64,000 nt of DNA from Bradyrhizobium sp. MOS002 (lineage in GTDB: Bacteria > Pseudomonadota > Alphaproteobacteria > Rhizobiales > Xanthobacteraceae). Of this stretch, positions 1 through 8,956 are shown in pieces (within the stretch, counting starts at the first letter, position 1; every line of letters starts with the position of its first letter). The notes under the pieces were generated by a model that was given only the letters and a program-made list of their open reading frames with translations, was not told the DNA's origin and did no database searches. Both the position numbers and the translations under genes were made by a program. The stretch spans positions 310,001 to 374,000 of the forward strand of contig NZ_PYFX01000002.1 of assembly GCF_003020115.1 (NCBI RefSeq), read 5' to 3'.

Positions 1-1
1 C

Positions 2-937
2 GCAAAACGCACCGTGCGTGCCGTCGACAACGTCTCCTTCTCCATCGCCAAGGGCGAGACCGTCGGCATCGTCGGCGAGTCCGGTTGCGGCAAGTCGACC
101 ACCGCCCGGCTGCTCATGCATCTGATGCCGCGCGACACCGGCGACATCATCTATGACGGCATGAGCGTCGGCCAGTCGCTCTCCCTGCGCGAGCTGCGCC
201 GCGGCATGCAGATGGTGTTCCAGGATTCCTATGCCTCGCTCAATCCGCGCCTGACGATCGAGGAATCGATCGCCTTCGGCCCGAAGGTGCACGGCATGGC
301 CGACGGCGCCGCGCGCGCGCTGGCGCGCGAGCTGCTGGGCAAGGTGGGCCTGGTTCCTGCAAATTTCGCCAACCGCTACCCCCACGAGATCTCCGGCGGC
401 CAGCGTCAGCGCGTCAACATCGCGCGTGCGCTGGCGCTGTCGCCCCGTCTGGTGATTTTGGACGAAGCGGTCTCCGCGCTCGACAAATCGGTCGAGGCGC
501 AGGTGCTCAATTTGCTTGCCGACCTCAAGCGCGAGTTCGGCCTGACCTATCTTTTCATCAGCCACGATCTCAACGTCGTCCGCTACATCAGCGATCGTGT
601 GCTGGTGATGTATCTCGGCGAGGTCGTCGAGCTCGGCCCGGTCGACCAGGTCTGGGACCAGCCGGCCCATCCCTATACGCGCGCACTTCTTGCCGCGATG
701 CCGTCTTCGGATCCGGACCGTCGCACCGAGACGCCGCCGATCACGGGCGATCCGCCCAATCCGATCGATCCACCCTCGGGCTGCCGCTTCCATACCCGTT
801 GCCCGTTTGCGGAGCCGCTCTGCGCAAATGCGACACCAAAACTCACTGCGCTGGATAATATGGGCCACGAGGCCGCGTGCTACATGGCGATCCCGGGTTC
901 AGGCCATAGCCGCGCGCCCAAGGAGGAAACCGTATGA
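2..937 (+). CDS. Peptide-type ABC transporter ATP-binding protein (OppF/DppF-like), 5' end outside window
   Basis: Cytoplasmic ATPase subunit of an oligopeptide/dipeptide-class ABC importer. The reading frame is open to the left edge, so the true start lies upstream. Counting from the first in-window GTG (position 14), the Walker A motif GESGCGKST is at residues 21-29, followed by the Q-loop MVFQDSYASL, the signature SGGQRQR, Walker B LVILDEAVSALD and the H-loop ISHD. The C-terminus carries the oligopeptide-type extension with GDPPNP and the Cys pattern CRFHTRCPF, typical of OppD/OppF. It overlaps the next gene by 4 nt (ATGA), so it is part of an operon with the amidase and a second ATPase. 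The substrate cannot be told from the ATPase alone. Confidence 0.93.
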   Translation, partial: AKRTVRAVDNVSFSIAKGETVGIVGESGCGKSTTARLLMHLMPRDTGDIIYDGMSVGQSLSLRELRRGMQMVFQDSYASLNPRLTIEESIAFGPKVHGMADGAARALARELLGKVGLVPANFANRYPHEISGGQRQRVNIARALALSPRLVILDEAVSALDKSVEAQVLNLLADLKREFGLTYLFISHDLNVVRYISDRVLVMYLGEVVELGPVDQVWDQPAHPYTRALLAAMPSSDPDRRTETPPITGDPPNPIDPPSGCRFHTRCPFAEPLCANATPKLTALDNMGHEAACYMAIPGSGHSRAPKEETV

Positions 938-1131
938 CGAGACCGACGACAAAAGAGATTAAGGCGACGGCACAGGTCGCCGGCGTTCCCGTCGACGACG
1001 AGATTGCGACGCGCATCTCCAATTCCATCGGACCGGCCTTCGAGGGCTTTGCGGCCATTGCCGGTACGTTGCCGTTCGATCTCGAGCCCGCGCTCTATCC
1101 GATCGCGCAGACTGCGAAGCTCTCGAAATGA
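934..1131 (+). CDS. Small AtzG/GatC-like amidase partner protein (65 aa)
   Basis: A 65-residue soluble protein squeezed between the ATPase and the amidase, overlapping both by 4 nt (ATGA at each junction), so translational coupling is likely. It has the pattern VAGVPVDDEIATRI followed by a helix and an LPFDLEPA segment, which resembles the small AtzG/DUF4089 proteins that act as accessory subunits of AtzE-type amidases, analogous to GatC with GatA. The assignment rests on size, position and this weak pattern only; a partner role in folding or stabilising the downstream amidase is inference. Confidence 0.7.
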   Translation: MTRPTTKEIKATAQVAGVPVDDEIATRISNSIGPAFEGFAAIAGTLPFDLEPALYPIAQTAKLSK

Positions 1132-2543
1132 GCACCGAGCCCGCATTGATGACGCTCATCGAGGTCGCGCGCGCGATTGCGATGAAGCAGGTGTCCTCGC
1201 ATGAGGTGACGCGCGCGCTGCTGCATCGCATCGCGCAGTGGCAGCCGCATCTCAACGCCTTCATGTCGATCGAAGCCGAGGCGGCGCTGAAGGCCGCCGA
1301 TGCCGCCGACGCCGAACTCGCCAAGGGCGAAGTGCACGGTCCGTTGCACGGCGTGCCGCTCGCGCACAAGGACATGTACTACGACGCAGGCCACGTCGCG
1401 ACCTGCGGCTCTTTGATCCGCCGCGATTTCGTTCCGACAGTGACCTCCACCGCCTTGCAGCGGCTGAAGGACGCCGGCCAGGTTCGCCTCGGCACGTTGC
1501 ATCTGGCCGAATTCGCCTATGGCCCGACCGGCCATAACGCCCATTACGGTCCGGTTCGCAATCCCTGGAACGTCGCGCACATCACCGGCGGCTCGTCGTC
1601 GGGCTCGGGCTCGGCGGTCGCGGCGCGATTGACCTATGCCGCACTCGGCTCCGACACCGGCGGCTCGATCCGCATGCCCGCGCATTTCTGCGGCGTGACC
1701 GGATTGAAGACCACGGTCGGCCGGGTCAGCCGCGCCGGCGCGATGCCGCTGTCGCAGTCGCTCGACACGGTCGGCCCGCTTGCCCGCACCGCCGAGGATT
1801 GCGCGCTACTGCTGGCGCTGATGGCCGGCCCTGATCCCGAGGATTCGACCGCGAGCCACGAGCCGCTGTCTGACTATGTCGGCGCGACCAAGGGCTCGCT
1901 GAACGGCCTCAAGATCGGCGTGCCTTCGTCTTTCTATGTGGACGATCTCGACGGCGAGGTCGCGCGCGTGCTGGACGAGACCATCGCGGTGCTCAAGCGT
2001 GAGGGCGCCGACATCGTCACCGTTGAGCTGCCCGATCAGCGGCAATTGTCCTCGGCAAGCCAGCTCGTGCTTGCAGCCGAAGCCGCTGCCTTCCACAAGC
2101 GCTGGATGATCGAGCGGCCGCAGGATTACGGTCCGCAGGTGCTTATGCGGCTTCAGAACGGCCTCGCGGTCCCCGCCATTACCTATCTCGAGGCGATGCG
2201 CTGGCGCGGACCTGCGCTCGCCGCGCACAATGCAGCAACGGCTGGCGTCGACGCGATCATCGCACCGGCTTCGCCCGTGCCGGCGCCGACGATCGAGGAG
2301 AGCGACGTCGGCGGCGGGCCGAACGCGCCGGCGCTGTTGCAGCGGCTGACGCTGTTCACCCGTCCTGTAAATTACCTCGGCTTGCCGTCGCTCACGGTGC
2401 CCTCGGGCTTCACCAAAAGCGGTCTCCCGATCGGCATGCAGTTGATCGGCCGCTCGTTCGACGAGGCGACCTTGCTCACCATCGGCGCCGCGTTCCAGCG
2501 CGCCACCGACTACCACGCCAGGCTGCCGAAACTTCCGTCATGA
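1128..2543 (+). CDS. Amidase signature family hydrolase (AtzE/GatA-like)
   Basis: Cytoplasmic amide hydrolase of 471 residues, normal length for the amidase signature family. The Ser-cisSer-Lys triad is visible: Lys81 in LAHKDMYY, Ser156 in the GGSSSGSG loop and nucleophile Ser180 in SDTGGSIRMP. It lies between two ABC transporter ATPase genes with 4-nt overlaps on both sides, so it probably hydrolyses an amide taken up by that transporter (an amidated amino acid, peptide-like or ureide compound). It is preceded by a small GatC/AtzG-like protein, which fits the AtzE subgroup better than a stand-alone amidase. The substrate is unknown. Confidence 0.93.
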   Translation: MSTEPALMTLIEVARAIAMKQVSSHEVTRALLHRIAQWQPHLNAFMSIEAEAALKAADAADAELAKGEVHGPLHGVPLAHKDMYYDAGHVATCGSLIRRDFVPTVTSTALQRLKDAGQVRLGTLHLAEFAYGPTGHNAHYGPVRNPWNVAHITGGSSSGSGSAVAARLTYAALGSDTGGSIRMPAHFCGVTGLKTTVGRVSRAGAMPLSQSLDTVGPLARTAEDCALLLALMAGPDPEDSTASHEPLSDYVGATKGSLNGLKIGVPSSFYVDDLDGEVARVLDETIAVLKREGADIVTVELPDQRQLSSASQLVLAAEAAAFHKRWMIERPQDYGPQVLMRLQNGLAVPAITYLEAMRWRGPALAAHNAATAGVDAIIAPASPVPAPTIEESDVGGGPNAPALLQRLTLFTRPVNYLGLPSLTVPSGFTKSGLPIGMQLIGRSFDEATLLTIGAAFQRATDYHARLPKLPS

Positions 2544-3517
2544 CAAAGCTCGTCGAGATCTCAGGCCTCAACATCCGCTTCACTGGCGAGCGCACAGTCT
2601 ATGCCGTGAACGATCTCAGCCTCTCGCTCGGCGACGGCGAGGTGCTGGGCCTGCTCGGCGAGTCCGGTTCGGGCAAGAGCGTGACCTTGCGTGCACTGAT
2701 GCGGCTGTTGCCGAAGAAGCGCACGGAGATCACGGGCAAGGTCAACGTGATGGGCCGCGACGTGCTGGCCATGAACGACGAGCAACTGTCGTCGTTCCGT
2801 GGCCAGACCGTGTCGATGATCTTTCAGGAGCCCGCGCTCGCGCTCGACCCGGTTTACACCATCGGCGCGCAGATCGCCGAAAGCGTGGTGCGTCACGAGG
2901 GCAAGTCTTATGCGGAGGGCAGGGCACGTGCACTCGAAATGCTCGATGTCGTGCGCATTCCTTCCGCAAAACGCCGGCTCGATGCCTATCCGCACGAGAT
3001 GTCCGGCGGCATGCGTCAGCGCGCGATGATCGCGCTGGCGCTCGCGTGTCGTCCCAAGATATTGCTCGCGGACGAGCCGACCACCGCGCTCGATGCCACC
3101 GTGCAGATCCAGATCCTGCTGCTGTTGCGCGAGCTGCAGCGCGAGTTCGGCATGTCCGTCATCTTCGTCACCCACGACATCGGCGTCGCCATCGAGATCT
3201 GCGACCGGGTCGCGGTGATGTATGCCGGCCAGATCGTGGAGCAGGGCACCCTTCGCGACATCGTCCGCTCGCCCGTGCATCCCTACGCCAAGGGCCTGCT
3301 CGCCTCGACCGTCCACGGGGCCAAGCGGGGACAGCGGCTCGAGACCATCCCCGGCACCCCGCCGTCGCTTGGCCAGAGGCCCCACAACTGCTCCTTTGCG
3401 CCCCGCTGCGCCGTGGCCCAGCCGCGCTGTCTGGAGCAACTGCCAGGGAATGTGGAGGTCGGGCCGGGCCGGGTAGCGCGGTGCGTGCTGGCGGAGCCGG
3501 CCACCGCGCTGTCGTGA
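2540..3517 (+). CDS. Peptide-type ABC transporter ATP-binding protein (OppD/DppD-like)
   Basis: Second ATPase subunit of the same importer, 325 residues. It shows Walker A GESGSGKS near residue 40, Q-loop FQEPALAL, signature MSGGMRQR, Walker B ILLADEPTTALD and H-loop THD, then the C-terminal oligopeptide-type extension (GTPPSLGQRP and a Cys pattern CSFAPRC). It starts inside the amidase stop (ATGA). Having DppD after the amidase and DppF before it is an unusual order; the two ATPases normally sit side by side. Confidence 0.93.
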   Translation: MTKLVEISGLNIRFTGERTVYAVNDLSLSLGDGEVLGLLGESGSGKSVTLRALMRLLPKKRTEITGKVNVMGRDVLAMNDEQLSSFRGQTVSMIFQEPALALDPVYTIGAQIAESVVRHEGKSYAEGRARALEMLDVVRIPSAKRRLDAYPHEMSGGMRQRAMIALALACRPKILLADEPTTALDATVQIQILLLLRELQREFGMSVIFVTHDIGVAIEICDRVAVMYAGQIVEQGTLRDIVRSPVHPYAKGLLASTVHGAKRGQRLETIPGTPPSLGQRPHNCSFAPRCAVAQPRCLEQLPGNVEVGPGRVARCVLAEPATALS

Positions 3518-3613
3518 TATCTGGACCGCGGCGGGGAGCGGGGAACAGCATTCAGACCTCGTTCATCCCGGTTCCGCTTCCATGGAACCGTTCACGGAGA
3601 GGGGACCTCACTT

Positions 3614-3883
3614 ATGTACATTTCCAACGAAGGCTTGCTTGTCATCCTGTTCGTCGGCCTGGTGGCTGGTTGGCTGGCCGGCAAGGTGGTGCGCGGAACC
3701 GGGTTCGGCATCATCGGCGATATCGTGGTCGGCATCGCCGGCGCGCTGGTGGCAAGCTTCCTGTTTCCGAAGCTCGGCATCCACATCGGCACCGGGCTGA
3801 TATCGGAGATCATCTATTCCGCAATCGGCGCGGTCATCCTGCTGCTGGTGGTGCGGCTGGTCCGCGGCGGCGGCCGGTTCTAA
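3614..3883 (+). CDS. GlsB/YeaQ/YmgE family small membrane protein
   Basis: An 89-residue inner-membrane protein with three hydrophobic helices separated by short polar turns and the family motif GWLAGKVVRGTGFGIIGDIVVGIAGA, here given in two parts: GWLAGKVVRGTG followed by FGIIGDIVVGIAGA. The family (older name transglycosylase-associated protein) is linked to general stress responses, but its molecular role is not settled. A GGAGAGGGG-like purine stretch just before ATG supports the start. It stands alone, 97 nt after the ABC operon. Confidence 0.9.
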   Translation: MYISNEGLLVILFVGLVAGWLAGKVVRGTGFGIIGDIVVGIAGALVASFLFPKLGIHIGTGLISEIIYSAIGAVILLLVVRLVRGGGRF

Positions 3884-3915
3884 TGGCGCCCGAGTTCAAC
3901 TGATCGAACTTTTGA

Positions 3916-3937
3916 CCTCTCCCCGCCCGGGGAGAGG
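3916..3937. repeat. Short palindrome (cctctcccc...ggggagagg)
   Basis: A near-perfect GC-rich dyad with 9-10 bp arms lies 32 nt after the GlsB-type gene. It could end transcription of that gene, but there is no T run after it. A related imperfect dyad occurs at 19241-19266 after the MFS gene. Confidence 0.6.
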
Positions 3938-4143
3938 TGACATGTCTGCAAGAAAAAGCCGCAAGATCGTGAGATTCCGGACTTGCGTGCAAGGCCGGTC
4001 GGGGGTGATGTGGGCCATAGGGGTCCCGGGTATTCGACAGCGTTGGGCGATGACCGCAAACGCGATGTTAATCCGGGTCAATTACTCCTGAATTTGCCTT
4101 TGAAATCAGGGACTTTGGCCCCTACCCGAAAGAGATCAGACTG

Positions 4144-5889
4144 ATGGCAGCCGTTCCCGGCGTCCGCCGCTCAGAGCTCGGTGATGCGCTGCGCGCCTGT
4201 CGCACGGCGTTTGTCGGCGTCGGCTTGATGAGCTGCATGATCAACCTGCTCTATCTGACCGGGTCGATCTTCATGCTGGAGGTCTACGACCGGGTGCTGC
4301 CGAGCCGCAGCATTCCGACCCTGGTCGGCCTGATCGTCCTGGCCAGTTTCCTCTACATGGCGCAGGGCGTGCTGGACATGATCCGCAACCGGATCTTGGG
4401 CCGGGTCGGCACCGCGCTGGACGAAGCCTTGAACAAGCGGGTGTTCGACACCATCGTGCGCCTGCCGCTGCTGGTCGGCAGCCGCAACGAGGGGCTTCAG
4501 CCGCTGCGCGATCTCGACAATGTCCGCTCCTTCCTTGGCGGCATGGGCCCGAGCGCGTTCTTCGACCTGCCGTGGCTGCCGCTCTATCTCGCCATCTGCT
4601 TCGCCTTCCACGTCATGATCGGCGTCACCGCGCTGGTCGGCGCCGTCATCCTGGTCGGGTTGACGCTGGTCACCGAGTTCATGTCCCGCCAGCCGGCGCG
4701 CGAGGCGATGGGGCTTGCCGCCCAGCGCAACGATCTCGCCCAGGCCAGCCGCCGCAATGCCGAAGTCATGGTGTCGATGGGCATGGCCGGCCGGATGAAC
4801 GCGCGCTGGAGCGAGGCCAACGAAAAATATCTCGACGGCAACCAGCGTGCGAGCGACGTCGCCGGCGGTCTCGGCGCGGTCGCAAAAGTGCTGCGCATGA
4901 TGCTGCAATCGGCCGTGCTCGCGGTCGGCGCCTATCTCGTCATCCACCAGGAAGCGACCGCCGGCATCATCATTGCCGGCTCGATCCTGTCGGCACGTGC
5001 GCTCGCGCCGGTCGACCTCGCGATCGCGCACTGGAAATCCTTTGTCGCGGCACGCCAGAGCTGGCACCGCCTGACCCGCCTTCTGGAGCAGATGCCGGCG
5101 CAGACGATGCCGACGCAGCTGCAGGCGCCCACCAGCCGCCTCTCGGTCGAAGGCGTCGCCATGGTGCCGCCGGGCGACCAGCGCCTCATCGTGCAGGACA
5201 TCACCTTCGCGCTCGAAGCCGGCAACGGCCTCGGCGTGATCGGACCGAGCGGTTCGGGCAAGTCGTCGCTGATCCGCGCGCTGGTCGGCGTCTGGCAACC
5301 GGTCCGCGGCAAGGTGCGGCTCGACGGCGCGGCGCTCGACCAGTGGTCGTCGGACCTGCTTGGCCGCCATATCGGCTACCTGCCGCAGGACGTCGAATTG
5401 TTCGGCGGCACCATTGCGCAGAACATCAGCCGCTTCGATCCCGAGGCCACCTCCGACGGCATCATCGCCGCCGCCAAGGAAGCCGGCGTGCACGAGATGA
5501 TCATCAAGATGCGCGAGGGCTACAACACCCAGGTCGGCGAGCAGGGCACGGCGCTCTCCGCGGGCCAGGCGCAGCGCGTGGCGCTGGCGCGCGCTCTCTA
5601 TGGCAACCCGTTCCTGATCGTGCTCGACGAGCCCAATTCCAATCTCGATACCGAAGGCGACGAAGCGCTGACCCGCGCCATCCGTGCGGCGCGCGAGCGC
5701 GGCGCCATCGTCGTCGTGGTGGCACATCGCCCGATCGGCGTGGAAGCGGTCGACCAGATCCTGGTGCTGCGCGACGGCCGCATGCAGGCCTTCGGGCCGA
5801 AGGAACAGGTACTCGCCCAGGTGCTCCAGCCGCGCGTGACGCCGCCGGCGCCGATCAAGATCGTCAGCGAAGGCGGAGCCAAGGCATGA
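4144..5889 (+). CDS. Type I secretion system permease/ATPase (PrtD family)
   Basis: Inner-membrane ABC exporter component of a type I secretion system, 581 residues. The N-terminal half is a membrane domain with about six helices starting at FVGVGLMSCMINLLYLTGS; there is no peptidase C39 or CLD domain, as in PrtD/LipB-type exporters. The ATPase half has Walker A GPSGSGKSS, the Q-loop GYLPQDVELFGG, signature LSAGQAQR, Walker B FLIVLDEPNSNLD and the H-loop AHR. ATG of the following adaptor gene overlaps its stop. No TolC-like gene or RTX substrate is within reach here. Confidence 0.94.
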   Translation: MAAVPGVRRSELGDALRACRTAFVGVGLMSCMINLLYLTGSIFMLEVYDRVLPSRSIPTLVGLIVLASFLYMAQGVLDMIRNRILGRVGTALDEALNKRVFDTIVRLPLLVGSRNEGLQPLRDLDNVRSFLGGMGPSAFFDLPWLPLYLAICFAFHVMIGVTALVGAVILVGLTLVTEFMSRQPAREAMGLAAQRNDLAQASRRNAEVMVSMGMAGRMNARWSEANEKYLDGNQRASDVAGGLGAVAKVLRMMLQSAVLAVGAYLVIHQEATAGIIIAGSILSARALAPVDLAIAHWKSFVAARQSWHRLTRLLEQMPAQTMPTQLQAPTSRLSVEGVAMVPPGDQRLIVQDITFALEAGNGLGVIGPSGSGKSSLIRALVGVWQPVRGKVRLDGAALDQWSSDLLGRHIGYLPQDVELFGGTIAQNISRFDPEATSDGIIAAAKEAGVHEMIIKMREGYNTQVGEQGTALSAGQAQRVALARALYGNPFLIVLDEPNSNLDTEGDEALTRAIRAARERGAIVVVVAHRPIGVEAVDQILVLRDGRMQAFGPKEQVLAQVLQPRVTPPAPIKIVSEGGAKA

Positions 5890-7220
5890 GCACGATGGCG
5901 CTCGGCGGCGCGAAGCCTGCCGCGAAGCGGACCGTACGGCAGTCGATCCGGTTTCACCTGATGCTCGGGCTTGGGATCGTGCTGGTCCTCCTGGTCGGCC
6001 TCGGCGGCTGGGGGTCGACCGTGCAGATCTCGGGCGCGCTGATCGCGCCGGGGCAGATCGTGGTCGAATCCAACGTCAAGAAGGTGCAGCATCCGACCGG
6101 CGGCGTCGTCGGCGAGCTGCGCGCTCACGACGGTGACGTGGTCAAGGCCGGCGACATCGTGGTGCGGCTCGACGACACCGTCACCAAGGCCAACCTCGCC
6201 ATCGTCACCAAGAATCTCGACGCGGCGCAGGCGCGTGCGGCGCGGCTCCAGGCCGAGCAGCGCGGGATCGACAGGATCGACTACCCCCGAGCACTGCTCG
6301 ATCGCGGCAACGATCCCGACGTCAAGGCGTTGCTCTCCGCGGAAACCAAGCTGTTCGACGTTCGCGTCAACGGACGCGCTGGCCAGAAGGCGCAGCTGCG
6401 CGAGCGCATCCAGCAGCTCAACGAGGAGATCGAAGGTCTCTCCGCGCAGGAGCGGGCCAAGGACAAGGAAATCTCGCTGGTGCTGCAGGAGCTCGTCGGT
6501 GTCCGGGATCTCTATGACAAGCACCTGGTGCAGATCTCCCGCCTCACCACGCTCGAACGCGATTCTGCCCGGCTCAATGGCGAGCGCGCGCAATACATCG
6601 CCTCGCGGGCGCAAGCCAAGGGCAAGATCACCGAGACCGAGCTCCAGATCATCCAGGTCGACAAGGACATGGTCAGCGAAGTCTCGAAGGATCTGCGCGA
6701 GACCAATGACAAGATCGGCGAAATGATTGAGCGCAAGGTCGCCGCCGAGGACCAGCTTCGCCGCGTCGACATCCGCGCGCCGCAGGACGGCATGGTGCTG
6801 CAATCGACCGTGCATACCGTTGGTGGCGTCATCACCGCCGGCGACGCCCTCATGCTGATCGTGCCGCAGGCCGACGATCTCCAGGTCGAAGCCAAGGTCA
6901 ATCCGGTCGATATCGACAAGCTCCAGATCGGCCAGAAGACGCTGCTGCGCCTGTCCGCCTTCAACCAGCGTACCACGCCGGAGCTCAACGGCGTCGTCAG
7001 CCGCGTCTCGCCCGACGTCACCACCGACCAGCGCACCGGCCAGAGCTACTACACCATCCGCGTCTCGCTGTCCGCGGAAGAGGTCGCCAAGCTCGGTGAC
7101 TCCAGGCTGATCCCCGGCATGCCGGCGGAAGCCTTCGTCCAGACCGGCGACCGCACCATGCTGTCCTATCTGATGAAGCCGCTGCACGACCAGTTCATGC
7201 GGGCGTTCCGGGAGAAGTGA
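5886..7220 (+). CDS. HlyD/PrtE-type type I secretion membrane fusion protein
   Basis: Periplasmic adaptor of 444 residues that links the exporter ATPase to an outer-membrane channel. It has one N-terminal membrane helix (about residues 24-45), a biotinyl-lipoyl-like half around GELRAHDGDVVKAGDIVVRL, a long coiled-coil hairpin (about 95-270, rich in Glu, Lys, Gln and Leu heptads), the second lipoyl half DIRAPQDGMVLQS, and a beta-barrel C-terminal part. The chosen ATG overlaps the PrtD stop (ATGA). The same frame is open far upstream, but that part is antisense noise within the PrtD gene. Confidence 0.93.
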   Translation: MSTMALGGAKPAAKRTVRQSIRFHLMLGLGIVLVLLVGLGGWGSTVQISGALIAPGQIVVESNVKKVQHPTGGVVGELRAHDGDVVKAGDIVVRLDDTVTKANLAIVTKNLDAAQARAARLQAEQRGIDRIDYPRALLDRGNDPDVKALLSAETKLFDVRVNGRAGQKAQLRERIQQLNEEIEGLSAQERAKDKEISLVLQELVGVRDLYDKHLVQISRLTTLERDSARLNGERAQYIASRAQAKGKITETELQIIQVDKDMVSEVSKDLRETNDKIGEMIERKVAAEDQLRRVDIRAPQDGMVLQSTVHTVGGVITAGDALMLIVPQADDLQVEAKVNPVDIDKLQIGQKTLLRLSAFNQRTTPELNGVVSRVSPDVTTDQRTGQSYYTIRVSLSAEEVAKLGDSRLIPGMPAEAFVQTGDRTMLSYLMKPLHDQFMRAFREK

Positions 7221-7248
7221 CGCGCGAAGGCGCGTCATCGCCTCCTTT

Positions 7249-7329
7249 CGTCATTGCGAGCGTAGCGAAGCAATCCAGGTTGCCGCCGCGGCGAGATTTC
7301 TGGATTGCTTCGCTACGCTCGCAATGACG
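7249..7329. repeat. Inverted repeat element, perfect 30-bp arms (family A)
   Basis: The left arm 7249-7278 begins cgtcattgcgagcg and the right arm 7300-7329 is its exact reverse complement, with a 21-nt spacer. The transcript would fold into a long hairpin between the secretion operon and the AMP nucleosidase gene. Related copies are at 14746-14832, 22590-22677 and 28227-28313. Confidence 0.92.
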
Positions 7330-7399
7330 GGCGGCTTCTTTCTTGCTTTAGTTTTCTTGCTATAAGTTCGATTCAGCCCCAGCAACCCGGCGTCGAACA

Positions 7400-8878
7400 A
7401 TGCAATCCATCCAATCCCCACCCTCCGTCGCCACAGAACCCTTCTCCGACGCCGGCCTCGCCGTCGCCCGCCTCGAAGAGATCTACGAGCGCAACACGAA
7501 GTTCCTGCGCGACCGGTTCGAGGCTTACGTCAACGGTGAGGCAATCACGACGCGGGTGCGGGCCTTCTATCCCTTCGTCCGTGTCACCACCGCGACGCAT
7601 GCGCGGCTGGATTCGCGTCTCGCCTATGGCTTCGTCGCCCGGCCTGGTGTGCACGAGACCAGCGTCACGCGTCCGGATCTGTTCCGGACCTATCTCACCG
7701 AGCAGATCGGACTGTTGATCCAGAACCACGGCGTCCCGGTCGAAATCGGCGAGTCCAGCGAACCGATTCCCGTTCACTTCGCCTATCGCCGCGACATCAA
7801 CATCGAGGCCGCCATCACCACCAGCGAGAACTCGCCCGTGACGCGATCGCTGCGCGATGCGTTCGACGTGCCCGATCTCGCCACCATGGACGATGCCATC
7901 GCCGACGGCACTTTCGAGCTCCAGCCCGGCGCGCCCGAGCCGCTGTCCCTGTTTCGCGCGGCGCGCGTCGACTATTCCCTGCGCCGGCTATACCATTACA
8001 CGGGCACGGACCCCGAATATTTCCAGAATTTCGTGATCTTCACCAACTACCAGTTCTACGTCGACGCCTTCGCGCAGCTCTGCCAGCAGCGGCTTCAGGC
8101 TGGCGAGGCCGGCCTCGATGCCTTCGTTGCCCCAGGCAATGTAATCACGCGCAGCGGCGGCGCGACCACCGGCGTCGCGCCCGCGCGTGCGCCGCAGATG
8201 CCGGCCTTCCACCTCGTCGCGCCCGGCTATCGCGGCATCACCCTGATCAACATCGGCACCGGTCCGTCCAACGCGCGCAACGTCACCGACCATGTTGCCG
8301 TGCTGCGGCCCCATGCCTGGCTGATGCTCGGCCATTGCGCGGGCCTGCGCAACACGCAGCGGCTCGGCGACTACGTGCTCGCCCATGGCTATGTGCGCGA
8401 GGACCATGTGCTCGATCGCGAGTTGCCGCTGTGGGTGCCGATCCCGGCGCTCGCGGAGATGCAGGTGGCGCTCGAGGAGGCCGTCGAGGACGTCACCGGG
8501 CTCGAAGGTTTCGAGCTCAAGCGCCTGATGCGTACCGGCACCGTCGCCAGCGTCGACAACCGCAATTGGGAGATCAGCGGGCCCGATGTCATTCGCCGCT
8601 TGTCGCAATCGCGCGCGGTTGCGCTCGACATGGAATCGGCCGCGATTGCCGCCAACGGCTACCGCTTTCGCGTCCCCTACGGCACGCTGCTGTGCGTCTC
8701 CGACAAGCCGCTGCACGGCGAGATCAAGCTCGCGGGCATGGCCAGCGAATTCTACCGCCGCCGCGTCGGCCAGCATCTCGAGATCGGCCTGAAGGCGCTG
8801 GAACGGCTCAAGCAGCAGGAATCCGAGCGGCTGCATTCGCGAAAGCTCCGCAGTTTCGCCGAAGTTGCATTTCAGTAG
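7400..8878 (+). CDS. amn: AMP nucleosidase
   Basis: Cytoplasmic enzyme that splits AMP to adenine and ribose 5-phosphate. At 492 residues it has the usual length. The N-terminal half is the AMP-nucleosidase-specific domain (EIYERNTKFLRDRFEAYVNG, then RAFYPFVRV); the C-terminal half is a purine-nucleoside-phosphorylase-like fold with INIGTGPSNARNVTDH, the helix motif DMESAAIAANGYRF and the typical end segment LLCVSDKPLHGEIK. It is transcribed alone or together with the DUF1488-like gene that follows. The first ATG after the inverted repeat was taken as the start; no strong ribosome site is visible. Confidence 0.95.
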   Translation: MQSIQSPPSVATEPFSDAGLAVARLEEIYERNTKFLRDRFEAYVNGEAITTRVRAFYPFVRVTTATHARLDSRLAYGFVARPGVHETSVTRPDLFRTYLTEQIGLLIQNHGVPVEIGESSEPIPVHFAYRRDINIEAAITTSENSPVTRSLRDAFDVPDLATMDDAIADGTFELQPGAPEPLSLFRAARVDYSLRRLYHYTGTDPEYFQNFVIFTNYQFYVDAFAQLCQQRLQAGEAGLDAFVAPGNVITRSGGATTGVAPARAPQMPAFHLVAPGYRGITLINIGTGPSNARNVTDHVAVLRPHAWLMLGHCAGLRNTQRLGDYVLAHGYVREDHVLDRELPLWVPIPALAEMQVALEEAVEDVTGLEGFELKRLMRTGTVASVDNRNWEISGPDVIRRLSQSRAVALDMESAAIAANGYRFRVPYGTLLCVSDKPLHGEIKLAGMASEFYRRRVGQHLEIGLKALERLKQQESERLHSRKLRSFAEVAFQ

Positions 8879-8956
8879 GGCGAAGGGTTGCCTTTGCTGC
8901 TGACAAGCAGCCGGATTTTCGGCATTTTCGGCGCGGGGGTCGACCGGGACGACTTG

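Noticed and set aside
4572..5885. Very long Arg/Ala-rich open frame running through the PrtD gene
   Set aside because: It is an alternate frame of a high-GC gene; only the part from 5886 on is the real adaptor protein.
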